This document shows positions 1 to 9,944 of a DNA stretch of 64,000 bases, one piece after another. Numbering within the stretch: the stretch's first letter is position 1; each line of letters starts with the position of its first letter. This stretch comes from Sediminitomix flava. Its GTDB lineage: Bacteria; Bacteroidota; Bacteroidia; Cytophagales; Flammeovirgaceae. A program made the translations under genes and the position numbers. The notes under the pieces were generated by a model. It worked only from the letters and a program-made list of their open reading frames with translations, was not told the origin of the DNA and ran no database searches. Location of the stretch: contig NZ_QGDO01000001.1 in the NCBI RefSeq assembly GCF_003149185.1, forward strand, positions 434,001 to 498,000. The letters run 5' to 3'.

Positions 1-2570
1 TCTTCATCTAATGCTAAACTAAAATCATCTGAACCCTGACTATTTGTCACCACAAATGTCCATGAAGCTGCAGGACCGTAAAAGAAACTGTTGTTAGCCC
101 CATACAGATTTGGATTTAATGATATTGTTACTGTTTCTCCTTCTATAAAGTCAACATTCCAAAATTCTAGATAGACTTTGTTTTGAAATGCATTAATCTG
201 ATACTCTCCAAAATTTGATGATTCATAGTTCCATTTTAGAAGTCCACTGATACTTCCTGTTATTTGAACGCCATCAAACCCTATGATTTCAGAAAAAGAA
301 GCAGTTCCGTTTATATCATCTGAAAACTCAAATGATATTCCATTATTTAATTCATCTTTAGATATAGTTGTCCTTCCGGTTGGGTCTACTCCTGTATCAT
401 CAGAAATACCAATGAAGGTAAGGTCAGGAGCATATTCAATATCAAGTCCATATGAAAAATCATAATTTAATCCTCCATCATCACTTATACCAAATTCAAA
501 ATAATCAATCCCTCCACTGGCAAATATGTATCTCAACTTACCAGCATCTATATCAGCAATTGCTACTTCATAATCAGTACCATCAACAAACTCAAAATCT
601 CCAGCAGAAAAAGTACCATCTAGATCATTATCTAAGAATAGAGTTCCTGAATTATCTACTTCAGTATAAAGAATTTCTACACTTGTATGAAGCTCTCCTT
701 CATCTCCGCTTTGGTCTGGATAATAAATATCATCTGAAGAAAAAGTATAAATAGATTCATTGATTCTATAATACGTATACTGAGGTTCATCTATTACCAT
801 TGGTTTATCATGAAGATAGATATAAACCTGGCTCCCATCTGAAAAAATAAAATCAAGGTCTCCATCCCCATTAACATCTCCATAGTCTACAAAAGACATA
901 TTTGAGGGTAAATTTGTAATGCTATTATTTGTAGAGAAGTCATTATTAAATACATAAGTATCTTCAGAAGCATTTACAAAGATGTATAATGGATTCCAAT
1001 CATTCCCATGTAGATCAAAAAATACATGATCTTCTACATAAGTGGTTGTACTTTTAAATACACCTGATTGGATCTCATCATTTTGAAAAAGAACAAGATC
1101 CATCCCACCTTCAAGGTCATCTTCTAAAGCTATGAATTCAAGCCCTTTATCTAAATCAAAATCGCCTTCAAGTAATAATGTATAGTCGGTTTCAAAAAGA
1201 AAACTACTTTGATTAAACTCACCACCTTGATAGGTGGCTGTAAGTAGTCCCCCAGAAAGAGTAGTAACAATATTAACCTCTCCATTTACTAGAGGAGATA
1301 TTATCACATCTAAAGAATATACAGGGTCTGGAAAATCTATGCTGTTATATTTGACCAATAAGTTAGAAAAACTTTGATCTCCATTGTTTAACCAAGCTTG
1401 ATCTCCATTTAGAGAACTTAAAGCATAAATATCTAAATAACCATCTCTATTAAGATCGCCTATAGCTAAATCAAAATAGCCACCATTATCAACACCTAGT
1501 TGAACTGGTGTTAAACTAACAGTACCATCCCCATTATTAAAATATACCTCAACATAACCATCATCATTTACTGAAACTACATCTAAATACCCGTCTCCAT
1601 CTAAATCTGCAAATTCAAAAGCAAAGGTTTTATTTGAAGATGATTCAATTTCAATTGCTGAATTAGAAAATCCACCATCTCCATTATTGAGAAAGACTTT
1701 ATTATTTTCAGAAGACAAGGCAAGAGCTAAGTCAAGAAGTCCATCTCGGTTAAAGTCTACTAATTTAATATCATTGATAGTTTCAATTGGGCTAAAGGAA
1801 AAAGCACCATCATCAATGAGACTCATACTAAGAACACCATCATTTCCGACCGTAAATTCATAGTAATATGGAGTTAATTCACCACTCAATAAGGTAATTT
1901 GATCCGTTAATGTAACAGATATTTTTTCACCAGGTAAAAAGTTCACATCAGGATCAAAGGTCATAGTATTTCCAGCAAAACTGATACTTCCGTCAATTTT
2001 CCCTGAATAAGAACCATGAACAAAAACACTAGATGTAGATACAAAAGCTTGATCTATTCCATCACCAAACTCAACTACTATATCCTGATCATATGCTACT
2101 CCATCTTGATTTTGGTAAGGATTAAATGTTTTTAATTGTTCAACAACATAAAATGTTAGTTGATGAATATTAGAAGTACCCGTTCCATCTGTGATTGAAA
2201 AATTGTAGACATACTGTCCTCCTTCTATTCCAGCGTCTAATCTTAAAGGGTTTTCGAACCCTCCATAGTCAAACAGTCCATTGGAAATAAATATTGATTC
2301 ACCACTATTTATCTCTGAATCCCCTTCTCCTTGGACATAAAGAGTTCCTCCAGTAACAGAAACAGCTTCAATATAAATTTCTGTAAGGTTCTCGTGATCT
2401 CCACCATTATATGGAAAAAGTGTAGGATAGACTTCAAATGAAGAATTCGGCTCTACTAAAACTGTGATATTTTTTGATTCTGGTTGAGCAATAGCAGCAA
2501 CAGTAGTAGATATAATAAAAAATATAAGACTCAAAGGTTTTAGCGCAATGAGGCGATTAATAATAATCAT
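1..2570 (-). CDS. FG-GAP/VCBS repeat surface protein with Ig-like domains (C-terminus off window)
   Basis: An open frame of 856 codons runs from an ATG at 2570 down to the window edge with no stop, so the C-terminus is missing. Residues 1-28 form a signal peptide ending in AAIA-Q. Residues about 140-240 look like an SbsA-type Ig-like domain (Big_5). From about 270 to 600 there are repeated Asp-rich FG-GAP/VCBS units, for example VDFNRDGLLDLAL, ADLDGDGYLDVV, GDLNRDGYLDIYA and YGDVNGDGDLDFIF; these DxDxDG loops bind calcium in the family. A second Ig-like segment lies near residues 730-840. Such proteins are usually exported to the Bacteroidota cell surface, often by T9SS, but any sorting domain would lie outside the window. 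The substrate is unknown. It is transcribed divergently from the gene at 3188. Confidence 0.85.
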   Translation of the reverse strand, partial: MIIINRLIALKPLSLIFFIISTTVAAIAQPESKNITVLVEPNSSFEVYPTLFPYNGGDHENLTEIYIEAVSVTGGTLYVQGEGDSEINSGESIFISNGLFDYGGFENPLRLDAGIEGGQYVYNFSITDGTGTSNIHQLTFYVVEQLKTFNPYQNQDGVAYDQDIVVEFGDGIDQAFVSTSSVFVHGSYSGKIDGSISFAGNTMTFDPDVNFLPGEKISVTLTDQITLLSGELTPYYYEFTVGNDGVLSMSLIDDGAFSFSPIETINDIKLVDFNRDGLLDLALALSSENNKVFLNNGDGGFSNSAIEIESSSNKTFAFEFADLDGDGYLDVVSVNDDGYVEVYFNNGDGTVSLTPVQLGVDNGGYFDLAIGDLNRDGYLDIYALSSLNGDQAWLNNGDQSFSNLLVKYNSIDFPDPVYSLDVIISPLVNGEVNIVTTLSGGLLTATYQGGEFNQSSFLFETDYTLLLEGDFDLDKGLEFIALEDDLEGGMDLVLFQNDEIQSGVFKSTTTYVEDHVFFDLHGNDWNPLYIFVNASEDTYVFNNDFSTNNSITNLPSNMSFVDYGDVNGDGDLDFIFSDGSQVYIYLHDKPMVIDEPQYTYYRINESIYTFSSDDIYYPDQSGDEGELHTSVEILYTEVDNSGTLFLDNDLDGTFSAGDFEFVDGTDYEVAIADIDAGKLRYIFASGGIDYFEFGISDDGGLNYDFSYGLDIEYAPDLTFIGISDDTGVDPTGRTTISKDELNNGISFEFSDDINGTASFSEIIGFDGVQITGSISGLLKWNYESSNFGEYQINAFQNKVYLEFWNVDFIEGETVTISLNPNLYGANNSFFYGPAASWTFVVTNSQGSDDFSLALDE

Positions 2571-3187
2571 ATATTTTGGATTTGATAATTAGTCAGTTTT
2601 TAGCTTTGATAAGTCCAAAATAAATCAATGTTATCCTTTTTAGGAACTATAATTCCTAATTATTTAGCATATTATCAGAATAAAATTGATTTATTCATTT
2701 AAGTTGTACTATTCCTAGAAGTAAATAGGATTCAGTTAAGAAGTAATCTTCACACTTTTCCCTAATATTAAACTTCATTTAGAAAGTATACTCTTAAAAC
2801 AATTACAATGTTACATTTCGTATTTTTATTGTGCTCCATAAAGATTTTATTGAAAGCTTAGATTAATTTCTAGCAATTTGAACCTAGATTGAACCTTAAT
2901 AAATGTGAATCAGTTTTGAGAGTAACTTGGCGAAATAGATACCAAGAGACACAAAAAAATTAGAGACACACTTAGCACCTTGGTACCCCACTCGGGGTTA
3001 TTAACAAAGCAAACTTAATATTTCAATTACTGTATTCATTTAGCACTCTTATGTTGTTTAATAATTCAGTTTTTGTGGGACACTATGCATATTAGCTAAT
3101 CGAAAGTAAAATCCTTTTTGTAAAGTATACAACTGTAAACCTTCGTTTACATAGCTATAATCTCAATCCACTTTCTAAATAATTAAC
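2571..3187. other. 617-bp divergent intergenic region with a repeat-rich patch
   Basis: This spacer lies between two divergent genes for secreted proteins and holds no convincing ORF. Between 2940 and 2998 there is a compact patch. TACCAAG (2940-2946) is inverted as CTTGGTA (2979-2985), the 9-mer AGAGACACA occurs twice (2945-2953, 2962-2970), and a GC-rich hairpin ACCCC/GGGGT (2985-2998) follows. It could be regulatory or a small RNA; nothing in the sequence decides this. Confidence 0.4.
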
Positions 3188-4765
3188 ATGAACTTCAAAC
3201 ACTTACTATTTGGAGCCATAGCAACACTATGTCTTGGCTTAACAAACGTGCATGCTCAGAAAACTATCCCATCTGAGAATTGTGAAGAATTTTCGGTGAC
3301 AGTTACCCAAGATTGGGACTGTGAAGGTGAAATCATCAAACTAGATATTCAAGGAGGTAATCCGTACGAGGGTGAAGATTTTGCCTATAAGATTGATTGG
3401 TTTAGACACGATGGTCCTGTATTCCCAGAACTTTCAAATAAGGAATGTGCGACTAAGCTCCCTAGAGACCTTTATAGAGTAGTTATCAAGGATAAATTAG
3501 GATGTAAGATAGTTTTCTTAGTTCCTGCATTCGAAGGCCCTGAGCGACTAGGCGGTAATGTACATATTGTAGCACAAGATACTATTGGAAGCCCCAATGC
3601 AAATCCTGGAACAGGCGTAGCCACAGTAGATATTGTAGGGGGAATGCCATTTGAAGGTACAGGATATGATTATAAGGTAGATTGGTTTATCAAGGGTGGT
3701 GACCGTTTAGACCAATTCGCAAATCAGACTACAGCTACCGATCTTGCATTTGGTACTTACCAAGTATTTGTTACGGACGATAATGGATGTTGTTTAAATA
3801 TGTGTTTCAATATTCTTTGCGTAAACATGGAATGTGAAGAGTTAGTTGGAGCCTTGAACAATGAAGAGATGGTAGAAGAAGAACCAACTACTGATGGTGC
3901 AAGAGTTGGTATGATTGATATCTCAAAAGCTATAGGTAGTATGAGTACTGAAGAAGCTTATAAAATTGATTGGTACGGTCCGAATGGAGAACGTATTGAT
4001 CGTTTAGCTAACTCTATGCGTGCTGAAGACCTTATGGCTGGAGATTATCAAGTGAGTGTAAAATCTAACGACGGATGTCAAGTTGCGGTCATCTATACTG
4101 TTCCAAAAATTGAAGTTGACTGTAGTGAACTTGTTGAGAACAGCAGAACAATTACACCATCGGGTGAAGACAAGGCTTGTGGAGCTATCGAACTAGAAGT
4201 TTCTGGTGGTACCACTTTCCTTGACAAACCATATGATTATAAAGTTGACTGGTTTGTAAAAGGCGGTGACCGAATTGATCGATTGGCAAATAAATTGAAT
4301 GGTGATAAACTAGCTCCAGGAACATATCAAATAATGGTCTTCGATTACTACAGATGTTGTTTAACATTAGAAATTGAAGTTCCAGTAGGTGACTCTGAAC
4401 CAGTAACTACAGTTTCAAACACACCTTCTACTGATAGTGACATTGAAAGTACTGAAGATCAAACTACTGACGAGCCAATATTTGATGAGCCAATCATTCC
4501 TGTAAGGTTACTAGAAGTAAATGCATATCCGAACCCAGTAACGTATCAGTCTGGTTGCGAAATGAACCTTAATTTCAATGAGGAAATTCAAGGAGTTATC
4601 GAATACTATGTAGCCGGAGTGAAAAGAGGTGAAGAATTAGTAAACGGCTCAAGTCACAGCTGTAATTTGAGTGCTTACGATATAGGTTTGATCCATGTGA
4701 AGATCACATCTGATAAAGGAGTTGCTACGGTTTCTTGTATCAATCTCGGTTGTTCAGGAAAATAA
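3188..4765 (+). CDS. Secreted protein with four tandem SprB-like repeats
   Basis: 525 residues. A signal peptide (1-23, ending NVHA-Q) is followed by four repeats of about 95 residues. Each has a YKIDWF/YKVDWF core (near residues 66, 162, 258 and 351), then an L/RLAN segment, a G-T/D-YQV turn and a D..GC end. This layout resembles the SprB repeat (PF13573) of Bacteroidota gliding adhesins. An acidic Ser/Thr/Glu/Asp-rich linker (about 405-440) leads to a C-terminal domain starting LLEVNAYPNPV, which looks like a T9SS type A sorting domain, although the last residues (NLGCSGK) are not the usual KxxK-like end. There are many cysteines, often as CC or GC at repeat ends, so disulphides are likely. 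Probably a surface or released adhesin; the role is inferred. Confidence 0.8.
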   Translation: MNFKHLLFGAIATLCLGLTNVHAQKTIPSENCEEFSVTVTQDWDCEGEIIKLDIQGGNPYEGEDFAYKIDWFRHDGPVFPELSNKECATKLPRDLYRVVIKDKLGCKIVFLVPAFEGPERLGGNVHIVAQDTIGSPNANPGTGVATVDIVGGMPFEGTGYDYKVDWFIKGGDRLDQFANQTTATDLAFGTYQVFVTDDNGCCLNMCFNILCVNMECEELVGALNNEEMVEEEPTTDGARVGMIDISKAIGSMSTEEAYKIDWYGPNGERIDRLANSMRAEDLMAGDYQVSVKSNDGCQVAVIYTVPKIEVDCSELVENSRTITPSGEDKACGAIELEVSGGTTFLDKPYDYKVDWFVKGGDRIDRLANKLNGDKLAPGTYQIMVFDYYRCCLTLEIEVPVGDSEPVTTVSNTPSTDSDIESTEDQTTDEPIFDEPIIPVRLLEVNAYPNPVTYQSGCEMNLNFNEEIQGVIEYYVAGVKRGEELVNGSSHSCNLSAYDIGLIHVKITSDKGVATVSCINLGCSGK

Positions 4766-4793
4766 TTAATTAAGTATTAAGTGTTAAAGAAGT

Positions 4794-4831
4794 AAGCCCT
4801 CTAGCTAATAGTTAGAGGGCTTCTTCTTTTT
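4794..4831. terminator. Bidirectional terminator
   Basis: A 10-bp stem (AAGCCCTCTA / TAGAGGGCTT, 4794-4803 with 4813-4822) is followed by a T-rich run to 4831. It sits between convergent genes ending at 4765 (+) and 4831 (-) and probably serves both. Confidence 0.85.
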
Positions 4832-5817
4832 TAACCTAATATTTTTGTTGCTTCTTCTTCTAATCGATCTTTCTCGATAGGTACAACACCTAAATGTTCA
4901 CAAACCAAACCTCCTCCAAGGTTAGCTATTTCAGCAACTTTATCAACTGACATTCCTAGTGCCAAACAAGCCGATGCAATACTGATTACTGTATCTCCAG
5001 CACCAGACACATCTGCTATTTCTCTACGATGTGCAGGAATATGATATTCATTTTCAAAATCAGTAATATAAACTCCATGCTCTGAAAGAGTAATCATTGC
5101 AGAATCCACATTCATTTCATTCTTCAATGCTTTGGTTGCCGATTTTACATCTGCAAGAACATCTGAAGTAGGCTGATAATTTAACCCCTCCATCAACTCT
5201 TTCAAATTGGGTTTAAAAAGTGTAGCTCCACCATAAGAAAGAAAGTTTCTTTTCTTTGGATCTACAGTAGTAGGAATATTCTCTTCTTTAGCGAAAGCAA
5301 TAATTTCTTGAATCAAATTTTCATGAAGAACCCCTTTATCGTAATCCTCAAAAATGATAATATCAATCTTTTTAGAAGCTACAATTTTTTTAAGTTGAGC
5401 AATTAAGCTCTCTGATTCTCCATCGGAAATCTGATGACTCATCTCTTGATCAAGCCTTAGCATCTGCTGAGAGCCCGCCAAAATTCTATGTTTAACAGTT
5501 GTAATTCTGTCAGCACTCTGAATAATGCCTTCAGAACTCATACCATCTTCCTCCAACAATTGACTTAAGATACGTCCATCCTCATCTTCACCTACTATAG
5601 CACAAAGAATAGGGTTTGCTCCAAGTGCTTTAATGTTCCTAGCAACATTAGCGGCTCCTCCAAGTCTATTTTCCCTTTTTTCTGCATTTACAACAGGCAC
5701 AGGTGCTTCAGGTGAAATTCTACTTACCTTTCCCCACAAATATGAATCGATCATTACATCACCTACGATCAAGACATTCAACTGATTGAAGGCTTCAAAA
5801 TATTCGCTAACTGTCAT
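4831..5817 (-). CDS. rfaE1: D-glycero-beta-D-manno-heptose-7-phosphate kinase (RfaE1/HldE kinase domain)
   Basis: 328 residues, PfkB/ribokinase fold. It phosphorylates heptose 7-phosphate at C1 in the cytoplasmic ADP-heptose pathway that supplies LPS core heptose. Seen: the N-terminal NVLIVGDVMIDSYLWGKVSR block typical of HldE, SPEAPVPVV and RLGGAANVA substrate-binding segments (residues 35-60), and the PfkB signature DVSGAGDT with GAGD at 272-275, where Asp275 is the catalytic base. The length fits a stand-alone kinase; no cytidylyltransferase domain is fused, so that activity must be encoded elsewhere. Transcribed alone after the aminotransferase terminator. Confidence 0.93.
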   Translation of the reverse strand: MTVSEYFEAFNQLNVLIVGDVMIDSYLWGKVSRISPEAPVPVVNAEKRENRLGGAANVARNIKALGANPILCAIVGEDEDGRILSQLLEEDGMSSEGIIQSADRITTVKHRILAGSQQMLRLDQEMSHQISDGESESLIAQLKKIVASKKIDIIIFEDYDKGVLHENLIQEIIAFAKEENIPTTVDPKKRNFLSYGGATLFKPNLKELMEGLNYQPTSDVLADVKSATKALKNEMNVDSAMITLSEHGVYITDFENEYHIPAHRREIADVSGAGDTVISIASACLALGMSVDKVAEIANLGGGLVCEHLGVVPIEKDRLEEEATKILG

Positions 5818-5907
5818 AGTTTAGTTCTATTTCTCCTCGTCCAAATCTTACAGTGAGGAGTGACAATAAAAATTCTTATTTCTTTCTAAAAGCCAAAAAT
5901 AAGAATA

Positions 5908-5939
5908 TCCGTAAAACAACAAGATGTTTTACGGATACA
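5908..5939 (-). terminator. Terminator of the aminotransferase gene
   Basis: A 13-bp stem (TATCCGTAAAACA / TGTTTTACGGATA, arms 5908-5920 and 5927-5939) lies 20 bp after the stop at 5959. On the minus strand it is followed by a T-rich tail. Confidence 0.8.
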
Positions 5940-5958
5940 TTTGTATTATTCTATATTC

Positions 5959-7170
5959 TTAAGCAAGTTTTTCTAAAGCCGATTTGATACGACTACAAGC
6001 CTCTTTTAGCTCTTCATCAGAAGCAGCAAAAGAAATTCTTAGGCATTTTGGCGCACCAAATGAACCACCATCTACTACTGAAACATGAGCTTCATTCAAC
6101 AAATACATGGTAAGGTCAACAGAATTCTCAATTTTAGTATCTCCAAAAGATTTTCCGAAGAAAGCACTTACATCTGGAAAAATATAGAATGCCCCTTGTG
6201 GTAAATTTGTCTTAATACCATCAATTTCATCCAATAAAGATTTCACTAAATCTCTTCTTCTGAGATAAGCATCTTTCATTTTATTCGTCTCATCCAATGG
6301 TCCTGTAACTGCAGTAATTGCTGCTGCTTGAGTGATTGCACAAGTTCCAGAAGTTACTTGACCTTGAATTTTATTACATGCCTTAGCCACTTCTAGAGGA
6401 GCAGCAATATAACCTAGTCTCCACCCTGTCATGGCATGACCTTTTGAGAAGCCATTCACAATGATCGTTCTCTCTTTCATCCCCTCGATAGCTGCCATTG
6501 AAGCATGCTCTCCTCCAAAGTTGATGTATTCATAAATCTCATCTGAAATCACAAAGATTTCTGGATAATCTTTCAGTACCTCAGCCAAAGCTTCTAATTC
6601 TTCCTTCGTGTAAACCGAACCAGTAGGGTTACAAGGAGAAGAATACATGATTGCCTTTGTCTTAGGTGTAATAGCAGCTCTCAATTGCTCTGGAGTCACT
6701 TTGAAATCTTTTTCAAGACTACCTTCCACAAGCACAGGTACTCCTTCGGCAAGTTTTACTTGCTCTACATAAGTCACCCAATAAGGTGTAAATACGATAA
6801 CTTCATCATCTTTATTTACAACACTCAAAAGTACATTAATAAGTGACTGTTTAGCTCCTGTTGACACTACAATGTTTTCCGCTTTGTAGTCCAGACCATT
6901 ATCTCTCTTTAATTTACTTGCAATTCCTTCTCGAAGGGCAGGATAACCTGGTACTGGAGTATATTTAAAGTGATTGCCTGACTGGATAGCTTCAACTGCG
7001 GCATCTTGAATAAATTGAGGTGTTTTAAAATCTGGCTCACCTAAAGTTAGTTTGATAACATCATGCCCTTGTGCTTGAAGTTCTCTAGCTTTTACAGCCA
7101 TTGCAATTGTTGCAGATTCTGCCAATACATTTAAACGATCAGCTAATTGTGGTGTTGATCCTTGATTCAT
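5959..7170 (-). CDS. Class I/II pyridoxal-phosphate aminotransferase, aspartate type
   Basis: 403 residues from the ATG at 7170. It probably transfers the amino group of aspartate to 2-oxoglutarate using PLP. Seen, numbered from this ATG: LTLGEPDFKTP near the N-terminus (substrate loop), YTPVPGYPALR, NPTG at 181-184, SDEIYEY with Asp210, NGFSKGHAMTGWR with PLP-binding Lys243, and substrate Arg251. The frame stays open to a TTG at 7209, but MNQGSTPQLADRLNVLAESAT at the ATG matches where homologues begin, so the shorter form is preferred. It follows the small exported protein at 7294 by 123 bp and ends at its own terminator. Precise amino-acid specificity cannot be read from sequence. Confidence 0.9.
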   Translation of the reverse strand: MNQGSTPQLADRLNVLAESATIAMAVKARELQAQGHDVIKLTLGEPDFKTPQFIQDAAVEAIQSGNHFKYTPVPGYPALREGIASKLKRDNGLDYKAENIVVSTGAKQSLINVLLSVVNKDDEVIVFTPYWVTYVEQVKLAEGVPVLVEGSLEKDFKVTPEQLRAAITPKTKAIMYSSPCNPTGSVYTKEELEALAEVLKDYPEIFVISDEIYEYINFGGEHASMAAIEGMKERTIIVNGFSKGHAMTGWRLGYIAAPLEVAKACNKIQGQVTSGTCAITQAAAITAVTGPLDETNKMKDAYLRRRDLVKSLLDEIDGIKTNLPQGAFYIFPDVSAFFGKSFGDTKIENSVDLTMYLLNEAHVSVVDGGSFGAPKCLRISFAASDEELKEACSRIKSALEKLA

Positions 7171-7293
7171 TTTATGTAGTGTTTCGTTTTTGCCTTTTCC
7201 TGAGCTCAAAAATAAAAGGATTTCGTTGATCTCTTCTATTTTTTATGAAAATGAAACACGGATAAGTCAAATTCAACAGAATCCTAACAGGAC

Positions 7294-7626
7294 TTAAATA
7301 GGGATTTGATCCGATTTCCTACAGTCTTGATCATCTAAAACAAAAACTAGGTGATGTTTAGATTTAAAGATTTTAGTTTTTACATAATAATCATGCTCGC
7401 ATGATATCAATCTAATTTTATACCCTGCCTTAGTCAAACTAGTACGAACAGCTGTGCTTGCTTCTATTCTAGAAATCACTTGTTCATCTGTTTTTTCACT
7501 CTCTCTTTGAATTTCAATTACGGTTGGAATATATTCTCTGTCTTCATTCACAACTTCTATCAGAACCACTGAATTTGAGGATGAATGATAGAAAAAGGAA
7601 AATAATATTATTAGAAGATAGTGCAT
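7294..7626 (-). CDS. Small exported protein of unknown function
   Basis: 110 residues from an ATG at 7626. The first 15-18 residues (MHYLLIILFSFFYHSSS) form a short hydrophobic export signal. The rest, VVLIEVVNEDREYIPTVIEIQ onward, has alternating beta-strand character reminiscent of carboxypeptidase-regulatory or CnaB-like sandwiches, but it is too short for a firm call. A cysteine pair (SCEHDYY and DDQDC) may be bridged. It reads in the same direction as the aminotransferase downstream, 123 bp away, without a visible terminator between them. Function unknown. Confidence 0.6.
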   Translation of the reverse strand: MHYLLIILFSFFYHSSSNSVVLIEVVNEDREYIPTVIEIQRESEKTDEQVISRIEASTAVRTSLTKAGYKIRLISCEHDYYVKTKIFKSKHHLVFVLDDQDCRKSDQIPI

Positions 7627-7869
7627 AGTAAAAGGATTTTTGGCTAATGATGGATTAAAAAGAAGAGAAGTTGATAGTCTAGTACTCTAGTAGGGATATT
7701 TGTACGTATTGTTACAAGGCTTTCATAAAATTGCCTTTCTCTAATTTATCGATTATCAACGGCAATAAATATTCATAATCTATGAAAAGATGTCAAAATT
7801 ATTGTAGATTCGAGCAATTAGCACATGAGTTGAGTTTACACACTTTAACTCTTCGTAAATAACACTTTT

Positions 7870-9918
7870 ATGAAATTTTACTTAAAACCAATTCTAGCCA
7901 GTGTCATCTTAGGCGGAGCAATTTCTTGTACTGCTCCTCAAACAGAGGTGAAAACAGATGCTCCCGCATTAGACTTATCTAATATGGACACTACTGTTGC
8001 TCCTCAAGAAAACTTTTTCCAATATGTAAACGGAAGTTGGATTGAGAAAACAGAAATTCCAGCAGACAGAGGTCGTTGGGGTAGCTTTGATGGTCTTCGC
8101 GACCGCAATGAAGAAATCCTTATCAAGGTCTTGAAAGATGCTATTTCTAGCAATAAACTTAAAGCAGGTAGCGACGAGCAAAAAGCTGCTGATTTCTATG
8201 CTTCAGGTATGGATACTGTTGCTATTGAGGAAGCAGGACTTGAACCTTTAATTCCATATTTAGAACAAGTAGAAGGAATCAAGAATTTATCAGACCTTCA
8301 AAACTTGATTGCTGAATTCCATACGATTGGAAATGCAGTTTTCTTTGGGGTTGGTGTTTACCAAGACTTGAAGAAAAGTGATGAAATGGCTTTCTACATC
8401 GGACAAGCAGGACTTGGACTTCCGAATAAAGATTATTACACGAAGGATGATGATAAATCTGAAGAAATTCGTAAAAAATACCGCAAGTACATCCAAGATG
8501 TATTTGTAATGCTCGGGAAGAACGAAACGGAAGCTACTGCCCTTGCGGCTAAAGTTTGGGACATTGAAATGGCACTTGCTGATCAATCATGGAATCCTGT
8601 AGAGTTGAGAGACTATGAACGTCAGTACAACCCTATGAGCATTCAAGAAGTACAAGCCTTGACGCCATCTTTCAACTGGACAAGCTACTTGAATGACATT
8701 GGTGCACAACCAGAGAAAGCGATTGTAAGCCAAGTTAACTTTGTTACAGCATTGGAAAATGTATTCTCAAATACTTCAATTGAAGATTTGAAAGCATATA
8801 TGTACTTCCATATTGCAGACAACGGACGTAACTCTCTAAATACGAAGTTCTCAGAACTAGGATTTGATTTCTACGGAAAGACACTAAGAGGTCTTGAAGC
8901 AATGAGCCCTCGTTGGAAACGTATTTTGAGATCAACAAACGGTTCAGCAGGTTTTGCATTGGGTAAGCTTTATGTACAAGAAGCCTTCCCTGCCGAAGCT
9001 AAAGAGCGTGCAAATACAATGGTTTCTGAAATTAAAGAAGCTTTCAAGAATCGTATCGAGAACCTAGAATGGATGACTGATGAAACAAAAGCGCAAGCAT
9101 TGAGAAAACTTGCTGCTTTCAATGTAAAAATCGGTTACCCTGACAAATGGGAAACTTATGAAGACCTTGATGTTTCTGGAGATTATATTTACTATAAGAA
9201 TGTAGTAAACTCAAACAAGTTCGGCTTCAAGAAAAACATGAACGAGCTTGGTAAACCTGTTGATGCTACAAAATGGGGAATGACTCCTCAAACAGTAAAT
9301 GCATACTATCACCCACTTTACAATGAGATCGTATTCCCTGCAGCAATTCTTCAACCTCCTTTCTTCAACTTCAAGGCAGATGATGCTGTAAACTTTGGTG
9401 GTATTGGAGCTGTAATCGGTCACGAAATCACTCATGGTTTTGATGATAATGGCTCTCGTTTTGACGCTGAAGGTAACATGAAAATGTGGTGGACTGATGC
9501 AGACCGTCAATCATTTGATGAAAGAGCACAAGTTGTAGTTGAGCAATTCAACGGTTACGAGCCTATCAAAGGATTAAATGTAAATGGTAAACTAACTCTT
9601 GGCGAGAACATCGCTGACTTAGGTGGTTTGTCAGTAGCATATGATGCTTTACAAGCTTACTACGCTAAAAATGGTAGACCTGAAGATATCGATGGTTTCA
9701 CTGCAGAACAAAGATTCTTTATGTCATGGGCTACAATCTGGAGAACAAAGAGCCGTGAAGCTGCTTTGCGTCAACAAATCATGACAGATACACACTCTCC
9801 TGGTGAGTACCGTGCAAACGGACCTCTTACAAACATGGATGTTTTTTACAAAGCATTTGATGTGAAAGATGGAGATGCTATGAAGAGACCTTCAAGATTG
9901 AAAGCTTCAATCTGGTAA
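7870..9918 (+). CDS. M13-family zinc metallopeptidase lipoprotein (neprilysin/PepO-like)
   Basis: 682 residues. The N-terminus is a lipoprotein signal (ILGGAISC, Cys20), so it is probably anchored in the outer or inner membrane facing the periplasm. The zinc site is HEITH at 518-522 (His518, His522, catalytic Glu519) with the third ligand in ENIADLGG (Glu579, with supporting Asp583). Also present are the family NAYYHPLYNEIVFPAAILQ block upstream of the zinc site and a typical two-lobed length. M13 enzymes cleave oligopeptides on the N-terminal side of hydrophobic residues. It is a monocistronic unit: its own terminator follows at 9945, and the upstream gene is divergent. Peptide nutrition is the likely role, inferred from the family. 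Confidence 0.95.
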   Translation: MKFYLKPILASVILGGAISCTAPQTEVKTDAPALDLSNMDTTVAPQENFFQYVNGSWIEKTEIPADRGRWGSFDGLRDRNEEILIKVLKDAISSNKLKAGSDEQKAADFYASGMDTVAIEEAGLEPLIPYLEQVEGIKNLSDLQNLIAEFHTIGNAVFFGVGVYQDLKKSDEMAFYIGQAGLGLPNKDYYTKDDDKSEEIRKKYRKYIQDVFVMLGKNETEATALAAKVWDIEMALADQSWNPVELRDYERQYNPMSIQEVQALTPSFNWTSYLNDIGAQPEKAIVSQVNFVTALENVFSNTSIEDLKAYMYFHIADNGRNSLNTKFSELGFDFYGKTLRGLEAMSPRWKRILRSTNGSAGFALGKLYVQEAFPAEAKERANTMVSEIKEAFKNRIENLEWMTDETKAQALRKLAAFNVKIGYPDKWETYEDLDVSGDYIYYKNVVNSNKFGFKKNMNELGKPVDATKWGMTPQTVNAYYHPLYNEIVFPAAILQPPFFNFKADDAVNFGGIGAVIGHEITHGFDDNGSRFDAEGNMKMWWTDADRQSFDERAQVVVEQFNGYEPIKGLNVNGKLTLGENIADLGGLSVAYDALQAYYAKNGRPEDIDGFTAEQRFFMSWATIWRTKSREAALRQQIMTDTHSPGEYRANGPLTNMDVFYKAFDVKDGDAMKRPSRLKASIW

Positions 9919-9944
9919 TAAATAATTATTCTGATATACAACTG

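Noticed and set aside
452-754. 100-residue plus-strand frame rich in His, Gln and Leu
   Set aside because: It is the antisense shadow of the FG-GAP gene that runs the length of 1-2570.
2985-2998. GC-rich hairpin as part of a tRNA
   Set aside because: No acceptor stem, anticodon loop or T-loop sequence surrounds it.
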